Below are positions 1 through 4,878 of a stretch of DNA of 5,778 bases, piece by piece (the stretch's first letter is position 1; each line of letters starts with the position of its first letter). The position numbers and the translations under genes were made by a program. The notes beneath the pieces are model-generated. The model did no database searches. It saw nothing but the letters and a program-made list of their open reading frames with translations, and was not told the origin of the DNA. This DNA is from Bordetella parapertussis. Its GTDB lineage: Bacteria; Pseudomonadota; Gammaproteobacteria; Burkholderiales; Burkholderiaceae_C. The DNA lies in the NCBI GenBank assembly GCA_945888535.1, contig CAMDAN010000127.1, positions 1 through 5,778 of the forward strand, read 5' to 3'.

Positions 1-1815
1 ATGAGTCGCCAACGCCTGCGCCCCGCGCTGAGCGAAGGCGCATCGATCCCCTGCCCCCGTTGTGGTGGTTCAGGACATATCCGCGATACCGAATCCAGCG
101 CTTTGCAAATTTTGCGGATCATCCAAGAAGAGTCGCTCAAAGACAACACCGCCTCCGTGTTGTGCCAAGTTCCGGTCGAGGTTGCCTCGTTCCTATTGAA
201 CGAAAAACGCACTGAAATCGCAAAAATTGAGTTGAAGCAGCGCATCAACGTTTTGATGGTTCCCAATAAAACGCTTGAAACGCCTAATTACAAATTAGAG
301 CGCCTCAAGCACGATGACCCCCGTTTGGACCATATCGAAGCCAGTTACAAAATGGCCGAGGAAATGGAAGATCCGACGTCATTCACGCGCCGTTCGCAAG
401 AACCGACCAATAAGCAAACGCCCATCATCAAAGGTGTTTTGCCCGATGCGCCAGCGCCGGCTGCCACGGTTAAACCAGAATCGGCCAAGCCAAGCGCGTC
501 TCATTCACGCGCACAAGCCACGGCCAAAACCGAGCCCACTGGATTTTTTGCTTGGATTAAAACGCTGTTTGCCTCCGATGCAAGCGCGCAATCCAACTCG
601 GCAAAACCAGCAACGCAAGACGCTTCCGATAGCAGAGGACGCAACAACCGAAACGGCCGCGATGCAGGCCGTGACTCAGGCCGCAATGGTCGCAATGGCG
701 AAGGTCGTGGTCCTCGCAACGAAGGGCGAACTGAGAGCCGTCCCGAGGGACGATCCGAAGGTCGTCCTGAAGGTCGCAATACCCGCGGCGGGCGCGGTGG
801 GCGTGGCGGTCAAGGTGGCGAACGCCAAAACCCCAACCAGCGTGAACGCTTTGACGCCGACGGCAAAGCCGTGGGTGCCAACGTGGACGTGTCCCAGGAT
901 GGTGTCGACGGCAATGTTCGCCAAGAACGTTCTCCGCGCACTGACCGTGGTGATCGAAATGGCCGCCAAGGTCGCTCGAGTGAGCGAAATGAAACGGGCG
1001 ATCGCAGCGATGAGCGCAATAGCGATACGAGCAACGTTTCCGCTAACCCCGAAGGCAACTCCTCCGATCGCGAACCCCGCGAGCAGCGCGGTCGCAACGG
1101 ACGTAACGGGAACAGCCGCCGCAATGATCGCGGGCCTCGCCAGGACGATGGGCCACCGCCAGCCCAACTCGATGACTCGAGGAACGAGCCAAGAGACACA
1201 GCCGCACCAACTGAGACTTCTGATTCTCGCGAACCACGCCGCTCACGTGACCGCTACGGGCGTGACCGCGCTCAACGTGGAGAGCGCTCAGATCGTGGTG
1301 ATCGCAACGAGCCCAATGCGTCGGGTGCCTCGACCATGCCAGAGCGCACAAGCTTCGAATCCGAAGAATCGCAAGAGCCAATCGTGGTCCGGGCCTCGTA
1401 CTTCTCGCAACCTGCCGAAGCGGCAACTGCAGCACCCGCTGAATCAATCGTAGCCAGTGCTCCAGTGATTGTCCCCGCCCCATCGCTCGCAACCGCACCC
1501 GTGGTTGCAGCACAGACACCGGCACCGGCAACACCAGCGCCAAGCATCTCAGCAGCGCCCCAAGGGATGCCCAAAGTAACGACCTATGCGTTGCCAACTG
1601 GCGCGCTTGAAGCCGTGGCCCAAGGCTCTGGCTTGCAATGGGTCAACTCTGATCCGCAACGGATTGCTGCTGTTCAAGCCGCAATTGCATCAGAGCATAC
1701 CCCTGCGCATGTGCCGCGTGAACGGGCTGCGCCAGTTGCTACAACCGAAGCCCCACTCGTATTGGTAGAGACCAAACGTGATTTACGGACTGTACCGCTA
1801 GGCTCACAAGAGTAA
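1..1815 (+). CDS. rne: Ribonuclease E, C-terminal part (5' end outside the window)
   Basis: RNase E is the endoribonuclease that starts mRNA decay, processes rRNA and tRNA, and scaffolds the RNA degradosome. The window opens inside the gene: the first Met codon belongs to the internal motif MSRQRLRP, not the start, so about 400 N-terminal residues (S1, RNase H-like, 5' sensor and nuclease parts) are missing. The Zn-link CPRC is at residues 18-21, followed by GGSGH and RDTESSALQILR, then the small domain (VPVEVASFLLNEKR, VPN, ETPNY) to about residue 105. Residues 125-205 are a linker containing a short aromatic helix, GFFAWIKTLF (181-190), possibly a membrane or partner contact. Residues 210-440 are Arg/Gly/Asn/Asp-rich and presumably disordered and RNA-binding. 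An Ala/Pro stretch (470-520) follows, then a compact end with GLQWVNSD (544-551) and PLVLVETKRDL (585-595), which I recall from other betaproteobacterial RNase E proteins. A strong terminator follows 17 bases after the stop. Identity is secure; tail functions are inference. Confidence 0.96.
   Translation: MSRQRLRPALSEGASIPCPRCGGSGHIRDTESSALQILRIIQEESLKDNTASVLCQVPVEVASFLLNEKRTEIAKIELKQRINVLMVPNKTLETPNYKLERLKHDDPRLDHIEASYKMAEEMEDPTSFTRRSQEPTNKQTPIIKGVLPDAPAPAATVKPESAKPSASHSRAQATAKTEPTGFFAWIKTLFASDASAQSNSAKPATQDASDSRGRNNRNGRDAGRDSGRNGRNGEGRGPRNEGRTESRPEGRSEGRPEGRNTRGGRGGRGGQGGERQNPNQRERFDADGKAVGANVDVSQDGVDGNVRQERSPRTDRGDRNGRQGRSSERNETGDRSDERNSDTSNVSANPEGNSSDREPREQRGRNGRNGNSRRNDRGPRQDDGPPPAQLDDSRNEPRDTAAPTETSDSREPRRSRDRYGRDRAQRGERSDRGDRNEPNASGASTMPERTSFESEESQEPIVVRASYFSQPAEAATAAPAESIVASAPVIVPAPSLATAPVVAAQTPAPATPAPSISAAPQGMPKVTTYALPTGALEAVAQGSGLQWVNSDPQRIAAVQAAIASEHTPAHVPRERAAPVATTEAPLVLVETKRDLRTVPLGSQE
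634..1320 (+). repeat. Low-complexity Arg/Gly/Asn-rich coding stretch in rne
   Basis: This is the part of rne encoding the disordered tail (residues 212-440). The protein reads as imperfect short units such as RNGR, GRNG, EGRPEGR, RGGRGG and DRGDRN. The DNA carries matching near-repeats, for example variants of gaaggtcgt around 700-775. RGG/RNG-type sequence is a common RNA-binding style, and in RNase E such tails usually bind RNA and degradosome partners. The biased composition also opens long false reading frames on both strands here. This is the part of the gene most likely to vary in length between strains. Confidence 0.75.
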
Positions 1816-1832
1816 ATTTAAAAAAACAGAAT

Positions 1833-1867
1833 AAAAGCCCCGTGGGAAACCAAGGGGCTTTTTTTTT
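1833..1867 (+). terminator. Intrinsic terminator of rne
   Basis: The outer stem pairs aagcccc (1835-1841) with ggggctt (1854-1860). A G-A mismatch (1842/1853) follows, then an inner stem tgg/cca (1843-1845 with 1850-1852) closed by a GAAA tetraloop (1846-1849). Nine T residues (1859-1867) follow directly, and A residues precede the stem. This is a textbook Rho-independent terminator placed just after the rne stop codon, so the genes from 1988 onward should need their own promoter. Confidence 0.93.
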
Positions 1868-1917
1868 AACTTAAATGCATCGAAAAAAAAATAAGTGCAA
1901 ACCCTCGCTTTAGGCCA

Positions 1918-1947
1918 TTTACACCGTTAAAAACTAAATAATATATT
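1918..1947 (+). promoter_or_regulatory. Candidate sigma70-type promoter for the 1988-3426 unit
   Basis: TTTACA (1918-1923, five of six to the -35 consensus) and TATATT (1942-1947, five of six to the -10 consensus) are separated by 18 bases. They sit in an AT-rich gap between the rne terminator and the first accessory gene. Transcription would start near 1954 and leave a leader of about 34 bases. The AT-rich surroundings make chance matches likely, so this is a candidate only. Confidence 0.45.
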
Positions 1948-1987
1948 CTTAACAATTATTTTGTTTTAAATAAGTAGCATAGAGGGG

Positions 1988-2482
1988 ATGCGCACCACCT
2001 TTTTCATTCGAAAACTTACCCCCACTTGGAGCCTTATCGGTTTACTCCTCATCGGATTAACCCAAACCAGCCCTGCACAAACTTTAAGTGACATCGAACG
2101 CGACGCCATCGCGCGTGACGCCACCGAAAAACGCCGTAACCAAGCGCGTGAAAGCCAACTCAAGGAGCAGCAAAGTAAAACTCCAGAGGTTCACTTGGGC
2201 AATAGAAAAAAGATCACCTTCAGCTACTTCAAGACTGATCCGATACCCGTGGGGGTCGCTGGTAACCCCGGGGTGTTAAGCCTGTCGGAATTCTGGAAAG
2301 TACTAACCACTGCCAACAGTGCACATAGTTGCTATGGCACGGGCGCATCCGGTTGCCAGCAGGTGCAGATACTCTCCCCCAATGCGCCCGATAAGGCAGT
2401 GCAGGACAACAGCAATCTGATTCAATACAAAGGTGGCATTCCCTATGACGGAAATGGAAACCTTATTGTAATCAAGAAATGA
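1988..2482 (+). CDS. Exported 164-aa protein, unknown function, possibly chimeric
   Basis: I do not recognise this as a complete family member. A signal peptide is clear: basic start (MRTTFFIRK), hydrophobic core (WSLIGLLLIGL, 14-24) and a likely cleavage after SPA at residue 30. Residues 34-66 are highly charged and helical (IERDAIARD, EKRRNQARESQLKEQQ), followed by KTPEVHL (65-70). That arrangement resembles the segment preceding the POTRA domains of TpsB/FhaC-type transporters, but no POTRA or barrel follows. The remaining 90 residues are a different, small domain with two cysteines (115 and 123) that could form a disulfide, and a Gly/Asn-rich end (YDGNGNLIVIKK). The ATG at 1988 is the only plausible start, because an in-frame stop lies at 1967-1969. 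The purine-rich gagggg (1982-1987) directly abuts it, an unusually short spacing. The stop overlaps the next gene by ATGA. The coding call is fairly sure; the function is open. Confidence 0.75.
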   Translation: MRTTFFIRKLTPTWSLIGLLLIGLTQTSPAQTLSDIERDAIARDATEKRRNQARESQLKEQQSKTPEVHLGNRKKITFSYFKTDPIPVGVAGNPGVLSLSEFWKVLTTANSAHSCYGTGASGCQQVQILSPNAPDKAVQDNSNLIQYKGGIPYDGNGNLIVIKK

Positions 2483-3426
2483 GATACGAGATGCGACATA
2501 AAAAAGCGCTTATTGGCGCAGCAATAGTCATTATTGGCCTTCTAGCTGGATGCCATAACCTGTACCGCAATCTTGAAGAGCCCTATATGCGTCCTGGTGC
2601 GTTGGATACAGGTATTACGACCAATCTTGACGTGTACAAGTTCAAGTTTATGGATCGCTACCGCGTGGCCCATGCTTGGCCGGTAACGAGTAATTGTCAT
2701 TACGCGAAACTGCCAACCAAATACACAAGAAGTGCAGCAGGGTACGACGAAGTGAAAATTGTCGATGACATCTATGAAGATGAAAAAGGTATTTGGCAGC
2801 GCGATACGCCACCCAAAAATATCAGTAGTTACGTTCGCAGCAAAATCGTCCACCAACCTATTTATGAGAATGTCGATGGAGGCCGGGCGATAGTTCGCTA
2901 CGAAGACCAAGAGCAGGGCTTGCAGGCCATGTGTTTCCAGGCTTGGGTGGGGACGAGTCACGCACTAACTCTAATGTTGTACAAGCGGACTTTGGAGGAC
3001 TGGGAGACTGCCCTGGCGCGATGGAGTCAAGGTTCTTATACCGATATCACCACCAAACGATTTGCGGAAAATATTGGTGGTAATGATTGGCACGTATTTC
3101 AGGCCGGGATCAAACCCCGAGTTATGAATCGCATCGCAGGAGCGTTTGAATTGCGAATCCTTCAACTTGGAAATACTGGCTACACCATAGTTTTCGAACT
3201 CGGTGCCAACCAAGATTCACTGCAAAACCCGCAGGCCCATGCAGCCATGCAGTTGTTGTTCAGCCAACTACTGGGGTCCGTAAAGATCGAACCCTTGACC
3301 CCTGCCATCGAAGCCGAACTGGCCGAGCTCAAAGCCAAAGCGCAGGACATCCAACGCCAAGAGTGCGTCGAATCCTCCAAAAAAGGCAAACCCGGGCCTT
3401 GGTGCAAGATATACGGCTTTCAATAA
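2479..3426 (+). CDS. Putative lipoprotein, unknown family
   Basis: This 315-aa protein has a type II (lipoprotein) signal peptide: basic MRHKK, hydrophobic LIGAAIVIIGLL, and lipobox LAGC with the lipidated Cys at residue 25. The +2 residue is His rather than Asp, so outer-membrane sorting is expected. The ATG at 2479 overlaps the preceding stop (ATGA), which favours translational coupling. The second ATG at 2491 gives a neater 20-residue signal and is equally possible. The mature part has no motif I recognise. It carries four more cysteines (73, 152, 296, 308), a mixed alpha/beta middle, a hydrophobic strand (GYTIVFELG, 234-242), and a charged Ala/Glu/Lys helix at 275-295 before a short Gly/Pro tail ending in WCKIYGFQ. 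Tight linkage to the upstream exported protein suggests a shared role in the envelope. An immunity or accessory lipoprotein is possible, but nothing in the sequence proves it. Confidence 0.8.
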   Translation: MRYEMRHKKALIGAAIVIIGLLAGCHNLYRNLEEPYMRPGALDTGITTNLDVYKFKFMDRYRVAHAWPVTSNCHYAKLPTKYTRSAAGYDEVKIVDDIYEDEKGIWQRDTPPKNISSYVRSKIVHQPIYENVDGGRAIVRYEDQEQGLQAMCFQAWVGTSHALTLMLYKRTLEDWETALARWSQGSYTDITTKRFAENIGGNDWHVFQAGIKPRVMNRIAGAFELRILQLGNTGYTIVFELGANQDSLQNPQAHAAMQLLFSQLLGSVKIEPLTPAIEAELAELKAKAQDIQRQECVESSKKGKPGPWCKIYGFQ

Positions 3427-3452
3427 AAAATCCCCCCAACCAAGAGGACATC

Positions 3453-3631
3453 ATGACCCAAACCGCTCGAGGAGCACCGTTACCGTATGCGGCAACGCCA
3501 CCATCGGGGCTACCCGCACCGCAGGTGCGTCCAAAGACTCAGTCCAGGACAGCAGCCTCACCATCCAAGGCAGGCAAACATGCAACCGTGTCCGCGTTGT
3601 TTGTTTGCCAGAGCTGGCTTTCTTCTATTGA
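3453..3631 (+). pseudogene. Probable frameshifted remnant of a third gene in the unit
   Basis: A strong ribosome binding site, aagagga (3442-3448), lies four bases before ATG 3453, 27 bases after the lipoprotein stop. From this ATG the open frame gives MTQTARGAPLPYAATPPSG and ends at 3650 (65 aa), but it turns unnaturally Pro/Ala-rich after about seven residues. The frame that begins at 3476 reads much more like protein: TVTVCGNATIGATRTAGASK, followed by DSVQDSSLTIQGRQTCN, with C-ending codons typical of the neighbours, and stops at 3629-3631. The simplest reading is a real start, an indel near 3471-3476, and a truncated coding segment. The small Gly/Thr/Ser-rich piece could come from a beta-rich surface protein, but I cannot identify it. 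The end of the remnant merges with the promoter region of the downstream toxin-antitoxin operon. A 65-aa intact protein in the first frame is the alternative. Confidence 0.4.
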
Positions 3632-3644
3632 GCTACAATGTAGC
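3632..3644 (+). promoter_or_regulatory. Palindromic operator overlapping the -10 of the RelB/YafQ operon
   Basis: gctaca-a-tgtagc is a perfect inverted repeat with six-base arms. It contains TACAAT (3634-3639), a five-of-six match to the -10 consensus, 28 bases before the antitoxin start. I see no convincing -35 at the right distance; TTGCCA at 3605-3610 is too far away. RelB/DinJ antitoxins are ribbon-helix-helix proteins that bind palindromes at their own promoter, so this is a natural autoregulatory site. Confidence 0.55.
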
Positions 3645-3666
3645 CCATAAATCAAAAGGAATAGTC

Positions 3667-3930
3667 ATGACAACCAATGCAGTTGTTCGTGCGCGCATCG
3701 ACGAACACATAAAAGAAGAGGCAAGCATCGTTCTTGCAGCAATGGGGTTAACTGTCTCCGATGCCTTCCGTATCATGCTGACCCGCGTCGCCCGAGAGAA
3801 AGCTTTGCCGTTTGAGCCTTTGATTCCGAACGAAACAACCATAGCAGCCATGCGCGAGGCACGAAGTGGCGGCCTCAAGAGTTTTGACAGCGTTGGGGCG
3901 TTAATGGCTAACCTGCATGAGGACGATTGA
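3667..3930 (+). CDS. Type II antitoxin, RelB/DinJ family
   Basis: This 87-aa protein has the RelB/DinJ layout. The N-terminal strand AVVRARID (5-12) and two helices (about 13-26 and 30-43, with MGLTVSDAFRIMLTRVA) form a ribbon-helix-helix dimer that binds DNA. The family marker LPFEP (47-51) follows, and then a flexible C-terminal arm (residues 55-87, ending NLHEDD) that normally wraps and neutralises the toxin. The chosen ATG has aagga (3656-3660) six bases upstream. The reading frame is open further upstream to 3487, but the family's usual length of about 85-90 aa and the ribosome site fix the start at 3667. The 3' end overlaps the toxin start by 14 bases, as expected for coupled antitoxin-toxin translation. 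Expression is probably repressed through the palindrome at 3632-3644. Confidence 0.92.
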   Translation: MTTNAVVRARIDEHIKEEASIVLAAMGLTVSDAFRIMLTRVAREKALPFEPLIPNETTIAAMREARSGGLKSFDSVGALMANLHEDD

Positions 3931-4198
3931 TCCGACCGGGCAATTCAGGCGCGACTACAAACGTGAGGCGAAGGGTCAACACCGGGCAACGCTTGATGCA
4001 GACTTAAAGCTTGTTTTGGAGGCTCTAGCAAGTAATCAACCACTGCAGCCTCGTCACCGCGACCATGCGCTATCGGGTGAGTGGAGTGATCATCGAGACT
4101 GTCACGTCAAGCCCGACTTGATACTGATTTATCGAAAACCGGATGAGGCAACTTTGCAACTCGTCCGGATTGGTTCGCACAGCGAGCTTGGGCTTTAG
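3917..4198 (+). CDS. Type II toxin, YafQ family (RelE superfamily mRNA interferase)
   Basis: This 93-aa protein matches the YafQ family. YafQ-type toxins bind the ribosome and cut mRNA in the A site, stopping translation. The residues I associate with catalysis in E. coli YafQ are at nearly the same numbers here: His50 (RDHALSG), His63 and Asp67 (DCHVKPDLILIYR), and His88 near the end (RIGSHSEL; His87 in E. coli). The N-terminus (TGQFRRDYKRE) is the usual basic helix of this fold, and the length is normal, so the toxin appears intact. The ATG lies inside the antitoxin gene with no obvious ribosome site of its own, so it should be translated by coupling with the antitoxin. The stop lies 67 bases from the tail of the second, oppositely oriented module. 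Confidence 0.93.
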   Translation: MRTIDPTGQFRRDYKREAKGQHRATLDADLKLVLEALASNQPLQPRHRDHALSGEWSDHRDCHVKPDLILIYRKPDEATLQLVRIGSHSELGL

Positions 4199-4265
4199 TT
4201 GTGAAAGTGCGGGGTTCAACGGGACTAGTTTCAAACTGGGAGGCAAGAGGACTCAAATAAAAAAA

Positions 4266-4553
4266 CTATCGCTTTAGCTGCACATAGAAATTCTCATGCG
4301 GTCCGACAGCGAGCAAAATAAGCGCCTGTGTATTGAATTTATCTGGTTGTAGTCGATAGGCCAGCAACGTCTCCCGATTGTTCAGCTTAAATTTGTGAAC
4401 GAAAACGCCATTCAAGTCGCCGCGCTTTTCTTCTCCGATCGTGTGATCATTGGCTAGGGCTGTTACGTTTTCATCCAAAATAGCTTTGTCTTTGGAATGC
4501 AGCTTTTTTACTGCTCGCGCAAAGGACGGGGTAACCAGAATGGCTAGTGGCAT
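4266..4553 (-). CDS. Type II toxin, RelE/ParE family
   Basis: This 95-aa basic protein has the small RelE/ParE fold pattern. An N-terminal strand (LAILVTPSF) leads into a charged helical pair (FARAVKKLHSKDKAILDENV, 11-30), then KRGDLNGVFVHKFKLNNRE (43-61), LLAYRL (63-68) and a C-terminal GPHENFY (84-90). I recall this pattern in toxins paired with ParD-like antitoxins. It differs clearly from the YafQ-type toxin next door, so the two modules are not duplicates. Members of this superfamily either cleave mRNA at the ribosome or inhibit gyrase; the basic His/Lys/Arg content is compatible with mRNA cleavage, but I cannot decide. The frame is open a further 17 codons upstream, but ATG 4553 is preferred. 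It lies four bases after the antitoxin stop, and the sequence TAGGAAAATG places an AGGA ribosome site over that stop. Confidence 0.88.
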   Translation of the reverse strand: MPLAILVTPSFARAVKKLHSKDKAILDENVTALANDHTIGEEKRGDLNGVFVHKFKLNNRETLLAYRLQPDKFNTQALILLAVGPHENFYVQLKR

Positions 4554-4557
4554 TTTC

Positions 4558-4788
4558 CTAGCCGTATGAATAAGGTGCCAACTGCCCCGCCTTGGCCTCT
4601 TCAAGAGACAGCATGGTGTCTTGGATTACCTGCAACGGCAACTCAGGGTTTTCCAAAACAGCCTTGCCAATACGCGCCCAATATTCGATTTGCTTAGGCA
4701 CGGAGCGATGCTCAGCAGCACCGATCACCCTGGCATCTTCAACCAGCGAGTCAGAAAGTTTCAATGCAATTGCCACAGCATCCTCCAT
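4558..4788 (-). CDS. ParD-like antitoxin (ribbon-helix-helix)
   Basis: This 76-aa protein is the antitoxin for the RelE/ParE-family toxin four bases downstream. The segment ALKLSDSLVEDARVIGAAEH (8-27) followed by RSVPKQIEYWARIGKAV (28-44) is the signature of the ParD-like family: a strand and two helices of a ribbon-helix-helix. A helical C-terminal arm (LSLEEAKAGQLAPYSYG) should contact the toxin. The ATG at 4788 is the first Met but has no ribosome site. A GTG at 4776 (codon 5) has GGAGG five bases upstream and gives a protein beginning MAIALKLSDSL, which fits how I remember relatives starting, so the true product may be 72 aa. The outer coordinate is kept here. An AT-rich inverted repeat just upstream (4794-4828) is a probable operator for autoregulation. 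Confidence 0.88.
   Translation of the reverse strand: MEDAVAIALKLSDSLVEDARVIGAAEHRSVPKQIEYWARIGKAVLENPELPLQVIQDTMLSLEEAKAGQLAPYSYG
4782..4786 (-). promoter_or_regulatory. Ribosome binding site pointing to a GTG start for the ParD-like antitoxin
   Basis: On the minus strand GGAGG (4786-4782) is followed by five bases and GTG (4776-4774) in the antitoxin frame. The upstream ATG at 4788 overlaps this site and has only AT-rich, purine-poor sequence before it. This supports translation starting at 4776. Confidence 0.5.
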
Positions 4789-4793
4789 TGGTA

Positions 4794-4828
4794 TAAAAGT
4801 TGCATTTTACAACCAAATGAAACTTTTA
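4794..4828 (-). promoter_or_regulatory. Imperfect inverted repeat, candidate operator of the ParD-like/RelE operon
   Basis: On + the left arm taaaagtt-g-cattt (4794-4807) pairs with aaatg-a-aactttta (4815-4828), one mismatch in 14 positions, around a 7-base centre. It lies 6 bases upstream of the antitoxin ATG on the minus strand and includes TAAAAT (4809-4804 on minus), a five-of-six -10 candidate without a clear -35. The AT-rich arms and lack of a T tract after them argue against a terminator. Binding by the ribbon-helix-helix antitoxin is the expected role. Confidence 0.5.
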
Positions 4829-4878
4829 ACACCAAATATTAAATAACGGGAACACCCTTGGGGCTACGCTGTTCTTTA

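Noticed and set aside
314..1597. Long open frames overlapping rne on both strands (for example 314-1453 on + and 1043-1597, 676-1167 and 501-779 on -)
   Set aside because: They arise from the low-complexity Arg/Gly/Asn codons of the rne tail, show biased nonsense composition and have no ribosome sites. The rne frame carries conserved protein motifs on both sides of the block.
3427..3660. Possible insertion-sequence ends or direct repeats flanking the toxin-antitoxin segment
   Set aside because: I looked for matching repeats on either side of 3632-4828 and saw none beyond very short chance matches.
3487..3666. In-frame upstream extension of the RelB/DinJ antitoxin (147 aa in all)
   Set aside because: The extra 60 residues are unlike the family. 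The palindromic promoter region lies inside this stretch, and ATG 3667 has a proper ribosome site and gives the normal length.
4225..4239. Short palindrome agtttcaaact between the two toxin genes, considered as a bidirectional terminator
   Set aside because: The stem is short, mostly A-T, and has no T tract on either side. It may be chance.
4554..4604. Upstream extension of the RelE/ParE-family toxin into the antitoxin gene (112 aa in all)
   Set aside because: It would overlap the end of the antitoxin with a non-family sequence. ATG 4553 has an AGGA site four bases after the antitoxin stop and gives the usual 95 aa.
4845..4859. Small hairpin (ggg/ccc with flanking A-T pairs) after the acs stop on the minus strand, considered as its terminator
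   Set aside because: There are only three G-C pairs and a bulge, followed by mixed A/T rather than a T run. Too weak to call.
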